From: Ruminococcus sp.
GTDB lineage: Bacteria; Bacillota; Clostridia; Oscillospirales; Acutalibacteraceae
Length of the DNA: 64,000 nt
Direction of reading: 5' to 3'
NCBI GenBank assembly: GCA_017411835.1
Contig: JAFQPG010000014.1
Coordinates: 91,417 to 155,416 of the forward strand
The notes beneath the pieces were generated by a model, which ran no database searches, was not told where the DNA came from, and was given only the letters and a program-made list of their open reading frames with translations. Made by a program: the position numbers and the translations under genes. The stretch's first letter is position 1; every line of letters starts with the position of its first letter. Of the stretch, positions 1 through 8,065 are shown piece by piece.

Positions 1-504
1 TCTAAAGCCTGTAAAGGTTGCATTATTAATTTCAATCAAAGTATTTGTCTTTACACATTCTTTGACAACTGTTTCGTAGTCGTACTTGTAGTACGGCGAG
101 CCCGAATGTCCGATAACGTGCACATAAGGGTTTGCACACACTTTAAGGTAAGCGTTAGTGCATTTTGACACATCGGGTTTATCTTTAAGGGTGATAGTGT
201 GCATAGAAGCAACCACCCAATCAAGCGTTGACAAAAGCTTGTCGCTTGCATCAAGGTTGCCGTCAAAGTCGATGATATTCGCTTCCATACCTTTGAGCAC
301 CTTAACTTTGTAAAGCTCACTAGGCACAAGTGACAAAGACTCAAAATAGTAAGCCCCCGGTGCACCCTCCATCGCTCTGCCGTGGTCAGTAATCGCTATA
401 GCATATAAATTTTCATCTGCTGCAGCTCTGACCATTTCGTCAATCGTTGAATATGCATGAGTGCAGGCGTTAGTGTGCGTGTGTAAATCTGCGATAATTT
501 TCAT
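1..504 (-). CDS. PHP-domain phosphoesterase (YcdX-like), 3' end cut by window
   Basis: A reading frame of 168 codons without a stop runs off the left edge, so this is the N-terminal part only. The translation begins MKIIADLHTHT, the first metal-binding motif of the PHP superfamily (HxH), and continues with AITDHG (second motif), KGMEAN and a later HVIGHSG motif. These are the metal ligands of PHP phosphatases such as YcdX; substrate is unknown. It starts 4 bases after the hprK stop, behind a GGTGATTAA site, so it is almost surely co-transcribed and translationally coupled with hprK. In many Clostridia hprK is followed by a PHP phosphatase and then by murB, rapZ, yvcK and whiA, which would lie outside this window. 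The family call rests on motifs; the specific function is inference. Confidence 0.85.
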   Translation of the reverse strand, partial: MKIIADLHTHTNACTHAYSTIDEMVRAAADENLYAIAITDHGRAMEGAPGAYYFESLSLVPSELYKVKVLKGMEANIIDFDGNLDASDKLLSTLDWVVASMHTITLKDKPDVSKCTNAYLKVCANPYVHVIGHSGSPYYKYDYETVVKECVKTNTLIEINNATFTGFR

Positions 505-508
505 TTAA

Positions 509-1474
509 TCACCAGTTGGTATCAATTTTCTTTTTGCCGATATCGTCAGGGCTGATATCCATACCGAGGTTTTGTAAAAGCTCCTGAGCACCGTTGTAGC
601 CCATTTTCTTCTGGCGCTGGTTCATAGCGGCAACCTCAATGATAATAGCAAGGTTTCGACCAGGCTTAACAGGGATAGTAACAACCGGTACTTCGATGCC
701 TAAAATCTCCATATACTCGTTGTCCATACCCATTCTGTCGTAAACCTTAGTAGAGTCCCAAAGTTCCATATTGATGACCATATCAATTTTTTCGCTCACC
801 TTAACAGCACCCATACCAAAAATACGACGAGCGTTGATAATACCGATGCCTCTTAGCTCGATAAAGTGGCGGATGTTTTCAGGCGATGAGCCCACGAGAG
901 ATTTTTTAGAAACTCTCTTAATCTCAACAGCGTCGTCAGCGATAAGACGGTGACCACGCTTGATAAGCTCGATAGCAGTTTCAGATTTACCTACACCGCT
1001 GTTACCGATAAGCAAGCAACCCTCGCCGTACACTTCAACCAGTACACCGTGGCGGGTAATACGAGGAGCAAGCTCGACGTTCAAAAAGGATACCAAAGCT
1101 GCTGTGAGAGTTGAGGTATCGTCAACAGTAGTTAAAATAGGTACTTCATATTTTTTAGCGTAATCAGTCATCGTCTTACTAGGCGTAATATCACGCGCAA
1201 TAATAACTGCCGGTGGTTTACGCGAAAGGATAGGCTCGATGTGAGCAGCTCTTTCTTCGTCAGTCAAATTGCGCAAAAATGTATACTCGGTCTGTCCTAA
1301 AACAACAATCTGAGAACTATCAAAAAACTCTAAGTATCCAACGAGCTGAAGACCCGGTCTGTCGATACTTTTATTGCTGACAAACAAGGTTTCAGGATCA
1401 TGTGGCATATAATATTGCTGGAGTCCGATTTCATCAATAATTTTCTTTAAAGATACGCTATATTCACTTACCAT
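509..1474 (-). CDS. hprK: HPr kinase/phosphorylase
   Basis: 321 residues, full length for the family (about 310-320). HprK phosphorylates Ser46 of HPr, the phosphocarrier of the sugar PTS, using ATP or pyrophosphate, and removes the phosphate again; this drives carbon catabolite repression in Firmicutes. The C-terminal kinase domain shows the P-loop GNSGVGKSE near residue 157 and the following LIADDAVEI stretch; the family signature region ELRGIGIINARRIFG lies near residue 210. The N-terminal domain (residues about 1-130) is the usual HprK_N fold. It is first in its operon, with the PHP phosphatase directly downstream. A TATAAT-like -10 (1523-1528) lies upstream but no good -35 is visible. 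Confidence 0.96.
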   Translation of the reverse strand: MVSEYSVSLKKIIDEIGLQQYYMPHDPETLFVSNKSIDRPGLQLVGYLEFFDSSQIVVLGQTEYTFLRNLTDEERAAHIEPILSRKPPAVIIARDITPSKTMTDYAKKYEVPILTTVDDTSTLTAALVSFLNVELAPRITRHGVLVEVYGEGCLLIGNSGVGKSETAIELIKRGHRLIADDAVEIKRVSKKSLVGSSPENIRHFIELRGIGIINARRIFGMGAVKVSEKIDMVINMELWDSTKVYDRMGMDNEYMEILGIEVPVVTIPVKPGRNLAIIIEVAAMNQRQKKMGYNGAQELLQNLGMDISPDDIGKKKIDTNW

Positions 1475-1672
1475 AGTTACACCGACTTTCTAATTAAATT
1501 TGTGCATACTTATACAGATTTAATTATACTCCTATATATTATGTTTATAAACCTATAAAAGAACATTTTTGAATATTTTATGCATAAAATGCATATTTTT
1601 ATATACTTTTTTATTTTATCGTTTCTTGTGAATATGAAATTTATACCTGCACATATTATTTAGGGTGATTAT

Positions 1673-2125
1673 ATGCTGATTATTCTTATCAGAACTTTGC
1701 TTTTATACGCCTTTATTATACTTGCCGTACGCATTATGGGTAAGCGTCAGATAAGCGATATGCAGACATCAGAGCTTGTCATTACGCTTGTAATTTCTGA
1801 CATCGCCGCAATACCGATGCAAAGCGCAGAGCAACCGCTTATGAGCGGGTTGCTTCCGATTATGGTGCTTGTTTCCCTTGAAATCATCGTAAGCGTTATT
1901 ATGCTTAAAAGTGCAAAATTCCGCGATGTAGTTTGCGGACATTCGATGATAATAATAAAGGACGGAAAAATAATTGAAAATCAGCTTAAAAAAATGAGAA
2001 TCACATACGAAGATTTATATAGCCTTTTGCGTCAACAACAAGTGTTTGATGTAAGCGATGTTCGGTACGGAATAATCGAAACAAATGGCAGTTTGAGCAT
2101 TTTAAAATATGAGGGTGAGCAGTAA
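1673..2125 (+). CDS. DUF421 (YetF-like) membrane protein, short form
   Basis: 150 residues with three hydrophobic segments (about 2-20, 32-50, 57-77) followed by a cytoplasmic part with the family phrases MGKRQISDMQTSELVI and MIIIKDGKIIENQLKK. YetF/DUF421 proteins are usually about 200-240 residues; this one keeps the membrane part and the first cytoplasmic subdomain but ends early. Function of the family is not established; several Bacillus members are expressed in sporulation and affect spores. It overlaps the next gene by one base (TAATG), so the two are coupled. A TGAATA (1629-1634) and CATATTA (1652-1658) pair, 17 bases apart, resembles a forespore sigma-factor promoter, which is an inference only. 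Confidence 0.85.
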   Translation: MLIILIRTLLLYAFIILAVRIMGKRQISDMQTSELVITLVISDIAAIPMQSAEQPLMSGLLPIMVLVSLEIIVSVIMLKSAKFRDVVCGHSMIIIKDGKIIENQLKKMRITYEDLYSLLRQQQVFDVSDVRYGIIETNGSLSILKYEGEQ

Positions 2126-2505
2126 TGAAAAGAATATGGGTTGCACTTTTTTTACTTTTGTTTTCGCTCTCTTTTGCGTTGTCTGAATTTTTTCTTGTCA
2201 AGCACTCTTACCAAAAGCATCTTGATATGCTTACTGTTGCAGAAATTTATTTTTCTCAAAAAGAATATAACGATACTTACGATCAATGCAAAGCGGTTGA
2301 AGAGTCGTGGGATAAAAACAAAAAGTTCCTCAACGTTTTTCTTGTTCACAAGCAAGTTGAGGAGGTTTCGCAAAGTTTATTGACATTGAAAAATCAAGCA
2401 AAAATTAAAGACGAAAAAGCCTTTTTGCTTACAATAGACAAAACAAAAAGGCAGTTGCTTTCTATAAAAGAAAGCGAACTGCCTAATTATGAAAACATAT
2501 TGTAA
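2125..2505 (+). CDS. DUF4363 family protein
   Basis: 126 residues. An N-terminal hydrophobic segment (about 4-22) acts as signal anchor, and the rest is a predicted helical extracytoplasmic domain with many Lys and Glu. The pattern (single TM, then about 100 helical residues, paired with DUF421) matches the DUF4363 family, whose function is unknown. Its ATG overlaps the stop of the DUF421 gene, so the two are likely one functional unit at the membrane. It converges on secF, and a shared hairpin separates them. Confidence 0.8.
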   Translation: MKRIWVALFLLLFSLSFALSEFFLVKHSYQKHLDMLTVAEIYFSQKEYNDTYDQCKAVEESWDKNKKFLNVFLVHKQVEEVSQSLLTLKNQAKIKDEKAFLLTIDKTKRQLLSIKESELPNYENIL

Positions 2506-2550
2506 AGTACGGTTTATAATTCGAATTAAGAATTAACCGTGCTTTCTTTT
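2506..2550. terminator. hairpin between convergent DUF4363 gene and secF
   Basis: AGTACGGTT (2506-2514) pairs with AACCGTGCT (2535-2543) apart from one G-T pair, with an inner ATTC/GAAT pairing. On the + strand it is followed by CTTTCTTTT. It overlaps the secF stop codon, so it probably ends transcription from the left and possibly from both sides. Confidence 0.5.
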
Positions 2551-3468
2551 CTGCCACATTACCCAAAGTGGACCTGCGATACAGATTGAAGAATAGCAAC
2601 CTGAAATTACACCGATCATCATAGGGAGTGCGAATGACTGAACAGAGTCAAGACCGAAGATTGTAGCAACAACATAAACTGTACCGATAGCGGTCAATGT
2701 TGTGATAGATGTGAAAATTGTACGCTTTAAAACTGCAGAAGCGCTGTGGTTGAATACCTGCGCGACGTCAGCCTTAGGGCCTGCAAGCTTACGCTCTTCT
2801 CTTACTCTGTCGTAGATAACGATAGTATCGTTGAGTGAGTAACCCAAAATCATAAGTACAACAGCGATGAAGTTAGAGTCGATAGGCATACGGAAAATTA
2901 CGTACATAAAGTAAATCATAGCAACATCGTGGAAAAGTGCTACAAGCGCCATCATACCTGCAGAAAGACCGCCGATACGCTTAAATCTGATAGTAACGTA
3001 GACAACCATCAAAGCACAAGCGATAAGAACAGCAGTTAAGCACTTAAGTAGGAACTTAAAGCCCATTGTTGACTCAACAGAAGTTGTCTCCTGATAAATA
3101 AAGTTGTTGTCAGGGAAAGTCTTTGTGAGTGCGTCTGTGATAGCCGCCTGCTGTGATGTTTCAATAGCCTCTTCACCGGAGAAGTTGATATCGATAACAT
3201 AAGCGTCGTCGGTATCAGTATTGTTCATAATGTCCTTAGATACGGTGAAAGTAACTGTGTTTTCAGGAGTTGCTTTCTGGATAGTATCCTTGAGCGCTGT
3301 TTCTTCAACCTCACCTGTGAAGCTGTAAGAAATGATAGCACCGCCCTTGAACTGGATATCAAGAGTTGTACCAAAAATAATGTTGCAGATAATACCGATA
3401 AGAATGATGCCCAGTGAGATAGCGAAGAAAATCTTACTGCGACCAACAAAATTTAAGTCTTTTTTCAT
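2533..3468 (-). CDS. secF: Protein translocase subunit SecF
   Basis: 311 residues from the chosen start. SecF forms with SecD an RND-type membrane complex that uses the proton or sodium motive force to help the SecYEG channel release exported proteins. The protein begins MKKDLNFVGRSKIFF, shows TM1 (about 12-32), a periplasmic domain (about 35-140, with the phrase IQFKGGAIISYSF) and TM2-TM6 with ALFHDVAMIY and GYSLNDTIVIYDRVRE, the conserved SecF motif. The longer frame starts 8 codons earlier, but GGAGGT sits correctly before this ATG, which also overlaps the secD stop (ATGA). So secD and secF are translationally coupled. Confidence 0.96.
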   Translation of the reverse strand: MKKDLNFVGRSKIFFAISLGIILIGIICNIIFGTTLDIQFKGGAIISYSFTGEVEETALKDTIQKATPENTVTFTVSKDIMNNTDTDDAYVIDINFSGEEAIETSQQAAITDALTKTFPDNNFIYQETTSVESTMGFKFLLKCLTAVLIACALMVVYVTIRFKRIGGLSAGMMALVALFHDVAMIYFMYVIFRMPIDSNFIAVVLMILGYSLNDTIVIYDRVREERKLAGPKADVAQVFNHSASAVLKRTIFTSITTLTAIGTVYVVATIFGLDSVQSFALPMMIGVISGCYSSICIAGPLWVMWQKRKHG

Positions 3469-4814
3469 TTTCTTGCACCTCCAAACAACCATTCTTTACG
3501 CAAGCACTTAAAGCCTGCAATACTCTTGAGCATAACTCTAGAGAAGAATACGCCCATTACAAAGTTGGAGATAACACCCATCAAGAGTGTGTAACCAAAC
3601 GCATAAATAGTACCTGTTGTAGATGCGCCGAACAGCCATGAAAGGATATTTGACGGACCAAATACAAGAAGCAGGATAATAGATACAATAATGACAGTCA
3701 TATTACCGTCGATAATAGCGGTAAGTGAGTTCTTAGTACCCTTTTCGAGAGCACCATCAAGAGTTTTACCTGTTCGAAACTCATCCTTGATACGCTCTGC
3801 GGTGATGATGTTAGCGTCAACACCCATACCGATAGAAAGGATAATACCGGCAATACCAGGCAGAGTCATAGTGAATGAATCAAATGGTGCAAAGTATCTT
3901 GTGATAGCAGCAACTGAAAGGCCAACCTGACCTAAAAGTGCGATAACAGCAACAACACCAGGAATTCTGTAAACAGCAATCATGAAGATAGCGATAAGAA
4001 TAATAGCGATAATGCCAGCATAAGCCATAGCGGTCAAAGAATTCTGACCGAGTGTTGGGCTGATGGAGCTGTAAGATGCAACCTCGAGTGAGAATGGAAG
4101 CGCACCACCGTTAATCTGGTTAGCAAGCTTATTAACCTCTTCTGAAGTGAAGTTACCGGTAATCTGAGCCTTACCGCCTGTGATACCGTTAACGTTTTCT
4201 TCATCTACAACCGGACTGGAAATCATAGTTTCGTCCATATAGATGTATATAACTTTACCGACATTTGCTTTTGTAGCTTCAGCAAAGATATCAGCACCTT
4301 CGTCAGTAAGGTTCAGCTCAACGAGATATTCGTTGGCAGAGCCTTGCTCAGTGTTAACCATAGCTCTAGCGTTTTTAACAGAAGAACCGTCCATTACAAC
4401 GTTGCCTGCTTCATCTCTGAATGTCAGGTTTGCTGTAGCTGCAAGCTCATCGATAGCTGCAACCGGGTCGTAGTTCTTCTCGTCCTCTTTCCATGGGAAA
4501 CGAACGATAATGCGGTCGCTACCGTCGTCTACGTAAAGCTCGTAGTCGGTAATACCGCTAGATATCATACGGGTTTCAATAATAGATTTAGCAGAATCTA
4601 ACTGCGCATCAGTGGCGTCTACGTCGTCAGCCGGTTTGAATGTAGCTTCAACACCGCCACGGATGTCAATTCCCCATCTAATGTCATCCATACCCTTGAA
4701 TACTGTTTTTTCGATATCGCCGTCATAGTAAGAAACGCCGAAAATCGAAGACGCAGCAAACAGGAGAATCAGAATGGCAACGATGAAGAAAACAGGCTTT
4801 GGAATTCTTTTCAT
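3465..4814 (-). CDS. secD: Protein translocase subunit SecD
   Basis: 449 residues. Partner of SecF in the SecDF export-assisting complex. It has TM1 (about 7-25), the phrase WGIDIRGGVEATFKP (usual D-x-R-G-G motif after TM1), a large extracytoplasmic part (about 35-260) and a C-terminal five-TM bundle with MGVDANIITAERIKDE, the conserved TM4 motif. The longer frame begins 15 codons upstream without a ribosome site; GGAGGT precedes the chosen ATG at a good distance. It is the first gene of secD-secF. A long stem-loop region lies upstream (4866-4914), most likely the terminator of the preceding aminotransferase. Confidence 0.96.
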   Translation of the reverse strand: MKRIPKPVFFIVAILILLFAASSIFGVSYYDGDIEKTVFKGMDDIRWGIDIRGGVEATFKPADDVDATDAQLDSAKSIIETRMISSGITDYELYVDDGSDRIIVRFPWKEDEKNYDPVAAIDELAATANLTFRDEAGNVVMDGSSVKNARAMVNTEQGSANEYLVELNLTDEGADIFAEATKANVGKVIYIYMDETMISSPVVDEENVNGITGGKAQITGNFTSEEVNKLANQINGGALPFSLEVASYSSISPTLGQNSLTAMAYAGIIAIILIAIFMIAVYRIPGVVAVIALLGQVGLSVAAITRYFAPFDSFTMTLPGIAGIILSIGMGVDANIITAERIKDEFRTGKTLDGALEKGTKNSLTAIIDGNMTVIIVSIILLLVFGPSNILSWLFGASTTGTIYAFGYTLLMGVISNFVMGVFFSRVMLKSIAGFKCLRKEWLFGGARK

Positions 4815-4865
4815 GCCTTGGACCTCCAATAAATATTGTGTTGTCAAAAATGTGAGCAAAGCAGA

Positions 4866-4914
4866 TAAAAAATAAAAACTCTGCTATAGCCTACACTTTT
4901 AACCATAACAGAGT
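4866..4914 (-). terminator. terminator of the aminotransferase gene, upstream of secD
   Basis: On the minus strand ACTCTGTTATGG pairs imperfectly with CTATAGCAGAGT around a long loop and is followed by TTTTTATTTTTT. It lies between the aminotransferase stop and secD. A role as secD leader attenuator cannot be excluded. Confidence 0.55.
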
Positions 4915-5028
4915 AATTATACTTTTTTATCACCAAAAAGTCAACAAAACATTGTGAAATCTTTGTGATATTTATTAAATTTTGTCGAATATCATTTTAT
5001 ATTTCTACTAACGAAATATAAAGACAAA

Positions 5029-6312
5029 TTAAGCGTTAGTATTAAGCAGTTTTTCAACAGCCGCATACTTACAGCAAACGCTGAAAACATACATAGCTTT
5101 AGACAAATCTGCGACCGACGGTGCGGTTGGAGCAATACGGATATTAGAGTCCTTAGGGTCATTTGAATATGGATAGGTCGCACCCGCACCTGTTAAAATA
5201 ACACCTGCTTCTTTACACAAAGCTACCACTCTCTTTGCAGTACCTTCCATTACATCAACGCTGACGAAGTATCCGCCCTTTGGCTCTAAGTAAGTGATGA
5301 TGCCGTATTCTTCGATATTATTTTTAATGTTCTCAACAACCATATCAAATCTAGGCTTTAAGATTGCTCTGTGCTTCTTCATATGTGCCTTCATACCGTC
5401 AAAGTCTTTAAAGAAACGCACGTGTCTAAGCATATTGATTTTATCAAAGCCGATTGTCTGGAACTTATACTTATTCTTGATAACCTTCATATTATTTGAT
5501 GATGCTGCCATAGCAGCAACACCAGAACCCGGGAAGGTGATTTTTGAAGTTGAGCAAAATTGAATTGGTAAATCAATATTGTCTGCCTTTTTACATTCCT
5601 CAAAAATATTTAAAAGGCTTACCTCTTCCTCTGTCAAATCGTGGATAACATAGGCGTTATCCCACATAATTCTAAAGTCCTTAGCAGCAGGCTTTAACTG
5701 CGCAAGACGCTTTACTGTTTCGTCAGAATATGTGATGCCCTGTGGGTTTGAGTACTTAGGTACACACCAAATACCTTTAACAGAATCGTCCTTTACAAGC
5801 TCTTCAACAATATCCATATCAGGACCATTTTCAGTCATAGGCACAGTAATCATCTCAAAACCAAAATATTCGGTAATGCCAAAATGTCTGTCATATCCCG
5901 GTACAGGACATAAGAACTTTCTATTTTTAACCTCATACCAAGGCTTTTCGCCCTCTACAACCGGTGTTGTCATAAAAGTTGCTATTGTGTCGAACATCAT
6001 ATTAAGGCTTGAGTTACCGCCAACCATAACCATATCAGGAGAAACAGACATCATCTGCGCCATAAGAGCCTTACACGAAGGTATGCCGTCCATAATGCCG
6101 TAATTTCTGCAATCTTGGCCATCAATAGTCTGGCACTGCACAGAGCTGTTAATAATATCAAGCATCGAGCGGGAAAGCTCAAGCTGTTCCTGACAAGGAA
6201 CGCCTCGTGACATATTAAGAGAAAGTTTCAAGTTTTTAATTTCTTCAAGCTCTTTTGTAAGTTTTTCAAACTCTTCTTTGAGTTGTTCTTTAGTATAATC
6301 TTTGTAAAACAT
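5029..6312 (-). CDS. Aspartate aminotransferase, type Ic (PLP-dependent)
   Basis: 427 residues. It matches the Asp_aminotransf (type Ic) branch of fold-type I aminotransferases, usually about 420-430 residues. Visible are SRGVPCQEQLELS near the N-terminus, VGGNSSLNMMFD (phosphate-binding loop region), PGYDRHFGITEYFG, VPKYSNPQGITYS, the Asp-bearing WDNAYVIHDL and the catalytic lysine region STSKITFPGSGVAAM. Expected reaction: amino transfer between aspartate and 2-oxoglutarate, giving oxaloacetate and glutamate; substrate range is inferred from the family. It stands alone, with terminators on both sides. The ribosome site (GTTGGTG) is weak. Confidence 0.9.
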   Translation of the reverse strand: MFYKDYTKEQLKEEFEKLTKELEEIKNLKLSLNMSRGVPCQEQLELSRSMLDIINSSVQCQTIDGQDCRNYGIMDGIPSCKALMAQMMSVSPDMVMVGGNSSLNMMFDTIATFMTTPVVEGEKPWYEVKNRKFLCPVPGYDRHFGITEYFGFEMITVPMTENGPDMDIVEELVKDDSVKGIWCVPKYSNPQGITYSDETVKRLAQLKPAAKDFRIMWDNAYVIHDLTEEEVSLLNIFEECKKADNIDLPIQFCSTSKITFPGSGVAAMAASSNNMKVIKNKYKFQTIGFDKINMLRHVRFFKDFDGMKAHMKKHRAILKPRFDMVVENIKNNIEEYGIITYLEPKGGYFVSVDVMEGTAKRVVALCKEAGVILTGAGATYPYSNDPKDSNIRIAPTAPSVADLSKAMYVFSVCCKYAAVEKLLNTNA

Positions 6313-6473
6313 TTTGCACCAACTTTATATAAAAATTGCAAAAAAATATAATCGCTAAGTAGTATAATAACCTTTCTTGACACTTTTTGCAATACATATT
6401 TAAAAATCTTGCAAAAATATATTCACCCTATATTATGCACTTTTCTAGTAAATATATACAAATTAATAAGGGC

Positions 6474-6503
6474 AAAAAGAAAAGCCCGCTAAAAAGCGGG
6501 CTT
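6474..6503 (-). terminator. rho-independent terminator after the tyrosine kinase gene
   Basis: On the minus strand AAGCCCGCT pairs with AGCGGGCTT around TTTT and is followed by TTCTTTTTG. It lies just after the stop of the kinase gene ending at 6510. Confidence 0.85.
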
Positions 6504-6509
6504 AAATAA

Positions 6510-7229
6510 TCAATAGTACTTATAATAACCGTAGTTATTTTTATTATACTTTTTATGGTCGTGCAATGAACAGCCTACCTTTAAGAAACCGAGAATCTTA
6601 GAGTCAGTAAGCTCGATTTCCTGCACGGCTTTTTCAATATCGCCATGAGTAGTGGACTTTTCTCTAACGATTAAAACGTAGCCGGCTATATGGTCCTTAA
6701 GCAGCAATGTATCTGTAACAACGCCTACAGGCGGTGTATCAAGAATAATATAATCGTACTGATTTTTAACCATATTCATAAATGAGCCAAATGATGATGA
6801 TGCGATAAGCTCGGACGGGTTCGGCGGAATTGCACCGGAGGTAAGCACATCAAGACATGGAACGACACTACGGTTAACAGCGTCTTCAAAATCAATAAAC
6901 TGACCGATAACCTCAGAAAGTCCTGATGTATTCTTTAGCTTAAGCAGGTTGTGCACATTTGGTCTACGCAGGTCGGTATCAATCAAAAGAACGTTCTTGC
7001 CCATTTTAGCAAAGGAAATAGCAAGATTTACCGTGGCAGTACTTTTACCCTCGCCTTTAGACCAGGAGGTTACTGCAACGCAAGGATTGTTCTCCGCAAC
7101 GAGCGAGAAAACAAGACTTGTACGAGCAGATTTGTATCCCTCAACGATAGCAAACTTACTGTCGTTATTAATGATATTCTTAGTTTTTTCAACGGAAGCT
7201 TGACGCTTTTTCTTAGAAATCAGTTTCAT
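6510..7229 (-). CDS. CpsD/CapB-type tyrosine-protein kinase (BY-kinase)
   Basis: 239 residues, the usual size for the Firmicutes cytoplasmic BY-kinase. It shows Walker A (SWSKGEGKSTATVNLA, about residues 54-69), Walker A' (VLLIDTDLRRP) and Walker B (YIILDTPPVG), and ends with a tyrosine cluster (YNKNNYGYYKYY) that is the typical autophosphorylation tail. Such kinases are activated by a membrane Wzz-like partner and control capsule or exopolysaccharide polymerisation. That partner is the upstream gene, whose stop overlaps this ATG (ATGA). No glycosyltransferase or flippase genes are adjacent, so the polymer it serves is not visible here. Confidence 0.92.
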   Translation of the reverse strand: MKLISKKKRQASVEKTKNIINNDSKFAIVEGYKSARTSLVFSLVAENNPCVAVTSWSKGEGKSTATVNLAISFAKMGKNVLLIDTDLRRPNVHNLLKLKNTSGLSEVIGQFIDFEDAVNRSVVPCLDVLTSGAIPPNPSELIASSSFGSFMNMVKNQYDYIILDTPPVGVVTDTLLLKDHIAGYVLIVREKSTTHGDIEKAVQEIELTDSKILGFLKVGCSLHDHKKYNKNNYGYYKYY

Positions 7230-7915
7230 CTCTTTCTTGCACCGCCTTCCATTTCAAAGTCAATAATCTCTGCAAATACAGGGATTTTGTATATATCATA
7301 AAGGTCATCACCAGGTTTAACAGTTGTGTCAACAACTTCCATTAAGAACGCGATAGCAAGCGCAAGTATCAAACCGGCTAAAAAGCCCATCATAACATAC
7401 TGCGACACATTTGGCGATGATGGTGAGCTAGGGATAGCAGCCTCGTCAACGGTATCTACTCTACCGGCTTCACCAAAATATTTAGCAAAAACTTCCGGAG
7501 CAGCTTCAGCAACCTGATTCGCTACGTTTGCTGCAGCAAGCGGGTCAGAAGATGAAACCTTTACCTCAAGGAAATAAGAATCTTCTATTGCCGTGATGGA
7601 TACAGAGTTGCCAGCAATAATAGCTTTCATATCAGGATCTTTCCTAAACAAAGTAGTACAAGTATTTGCAAGCATAGCAGACTGGGTGATGTTACTTGTA
7701 TCAACTTCTACGTTACCATCGTCAGAAGAAGTTATCTGCGACATATTGGAGTTGTTCTGTACCAAAAGCAGAGCTGTAGTGGTATATACAGGTGTAACAA
7801 AATACGATACATATACATAAGCAAGTATCGTTCCAACAATCGCCATAATAATAATAAGCTTAATATGTGCAAGAAACATCTTCAAAATATCATTGATAGT
7901 TAACTGTCTGGACAT
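7226..7915 (-). CDS. Wzz/CapA-type polysaccharide chain-length regulator
   Basis: 229 residues. N-terminal TM (about 17-37), an extracytoplasmic domain (about 38-170) beginning with the PVYTTTALLLV stretch usual after TM1 of Wzz proteins, then the P-x-x-P-x-x-P-like segment (IPSSPSSPNVSQ) before TM2 (about 173-193), and a short cytoplasmic tail that would activate the downstream kinase. It is translationally coupled to that kinase. Together they make the split equivalent of a Wzc protein. A TTGACA just before the start was judged too close to be its -35. Confidence 0.88.
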   Translation of the reverse strand: MSRQLTINDILKMFLAHIKLIIIMAIVGTILAYVYVSYFVTPVYTTTALLLVQNNSNMSQITSSDDGNVEVDTSNITQSAMLANTCTTLFRKDPDMKAIIAGNSVSITAIEDSYFLEVKVSSSDPLAAANVANQVAEAAPEVFAKYFGEAGRVDTVDEAAIPSSPSSPNVSQYVMMGFLAGLILALAIAFLMEVVDTTVKPGDDLYDIYKIPVFAEIIDFEMEGGARKR

Positions 7916-8009
7916 ATTAACCCCCTATTTCTCATATTCTGTCAAGATATACTATAGCTTATTATTTCTTAAAAATAATTCTAATTTAGAATTATATAAA
8001 TTTTACAAT

Positions 8010-8039
8010 AAAAAAAGGTGAGTGCATAAAGCACTCACC
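8010..8039 (-). terminator. rho-independent terminator after the decarboxylase beta gene
   Basis: A perfect 9-bp stem (GGTGAGTGC with GCACTCACC, 5-base loop) followed on the minus strand by seven T. It ends the oadG-oadB transcript. Confidence 0.92.
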
Positions 8040-8065
8040 TAAAAATATTATCAACTTAATACCTA

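Noticed and set aside
51-365. Minus-strand frame starting MHRGLTILSL
   Set aside because: It is a shifted frame of the PHP phosphoesterase, which shows clear metal-binding motifs in another frame.
7938-7955. TTGACA just before the Wzz-like gene
   Set aside because: No -10 at a fitting distance before the start codon; judged chance.
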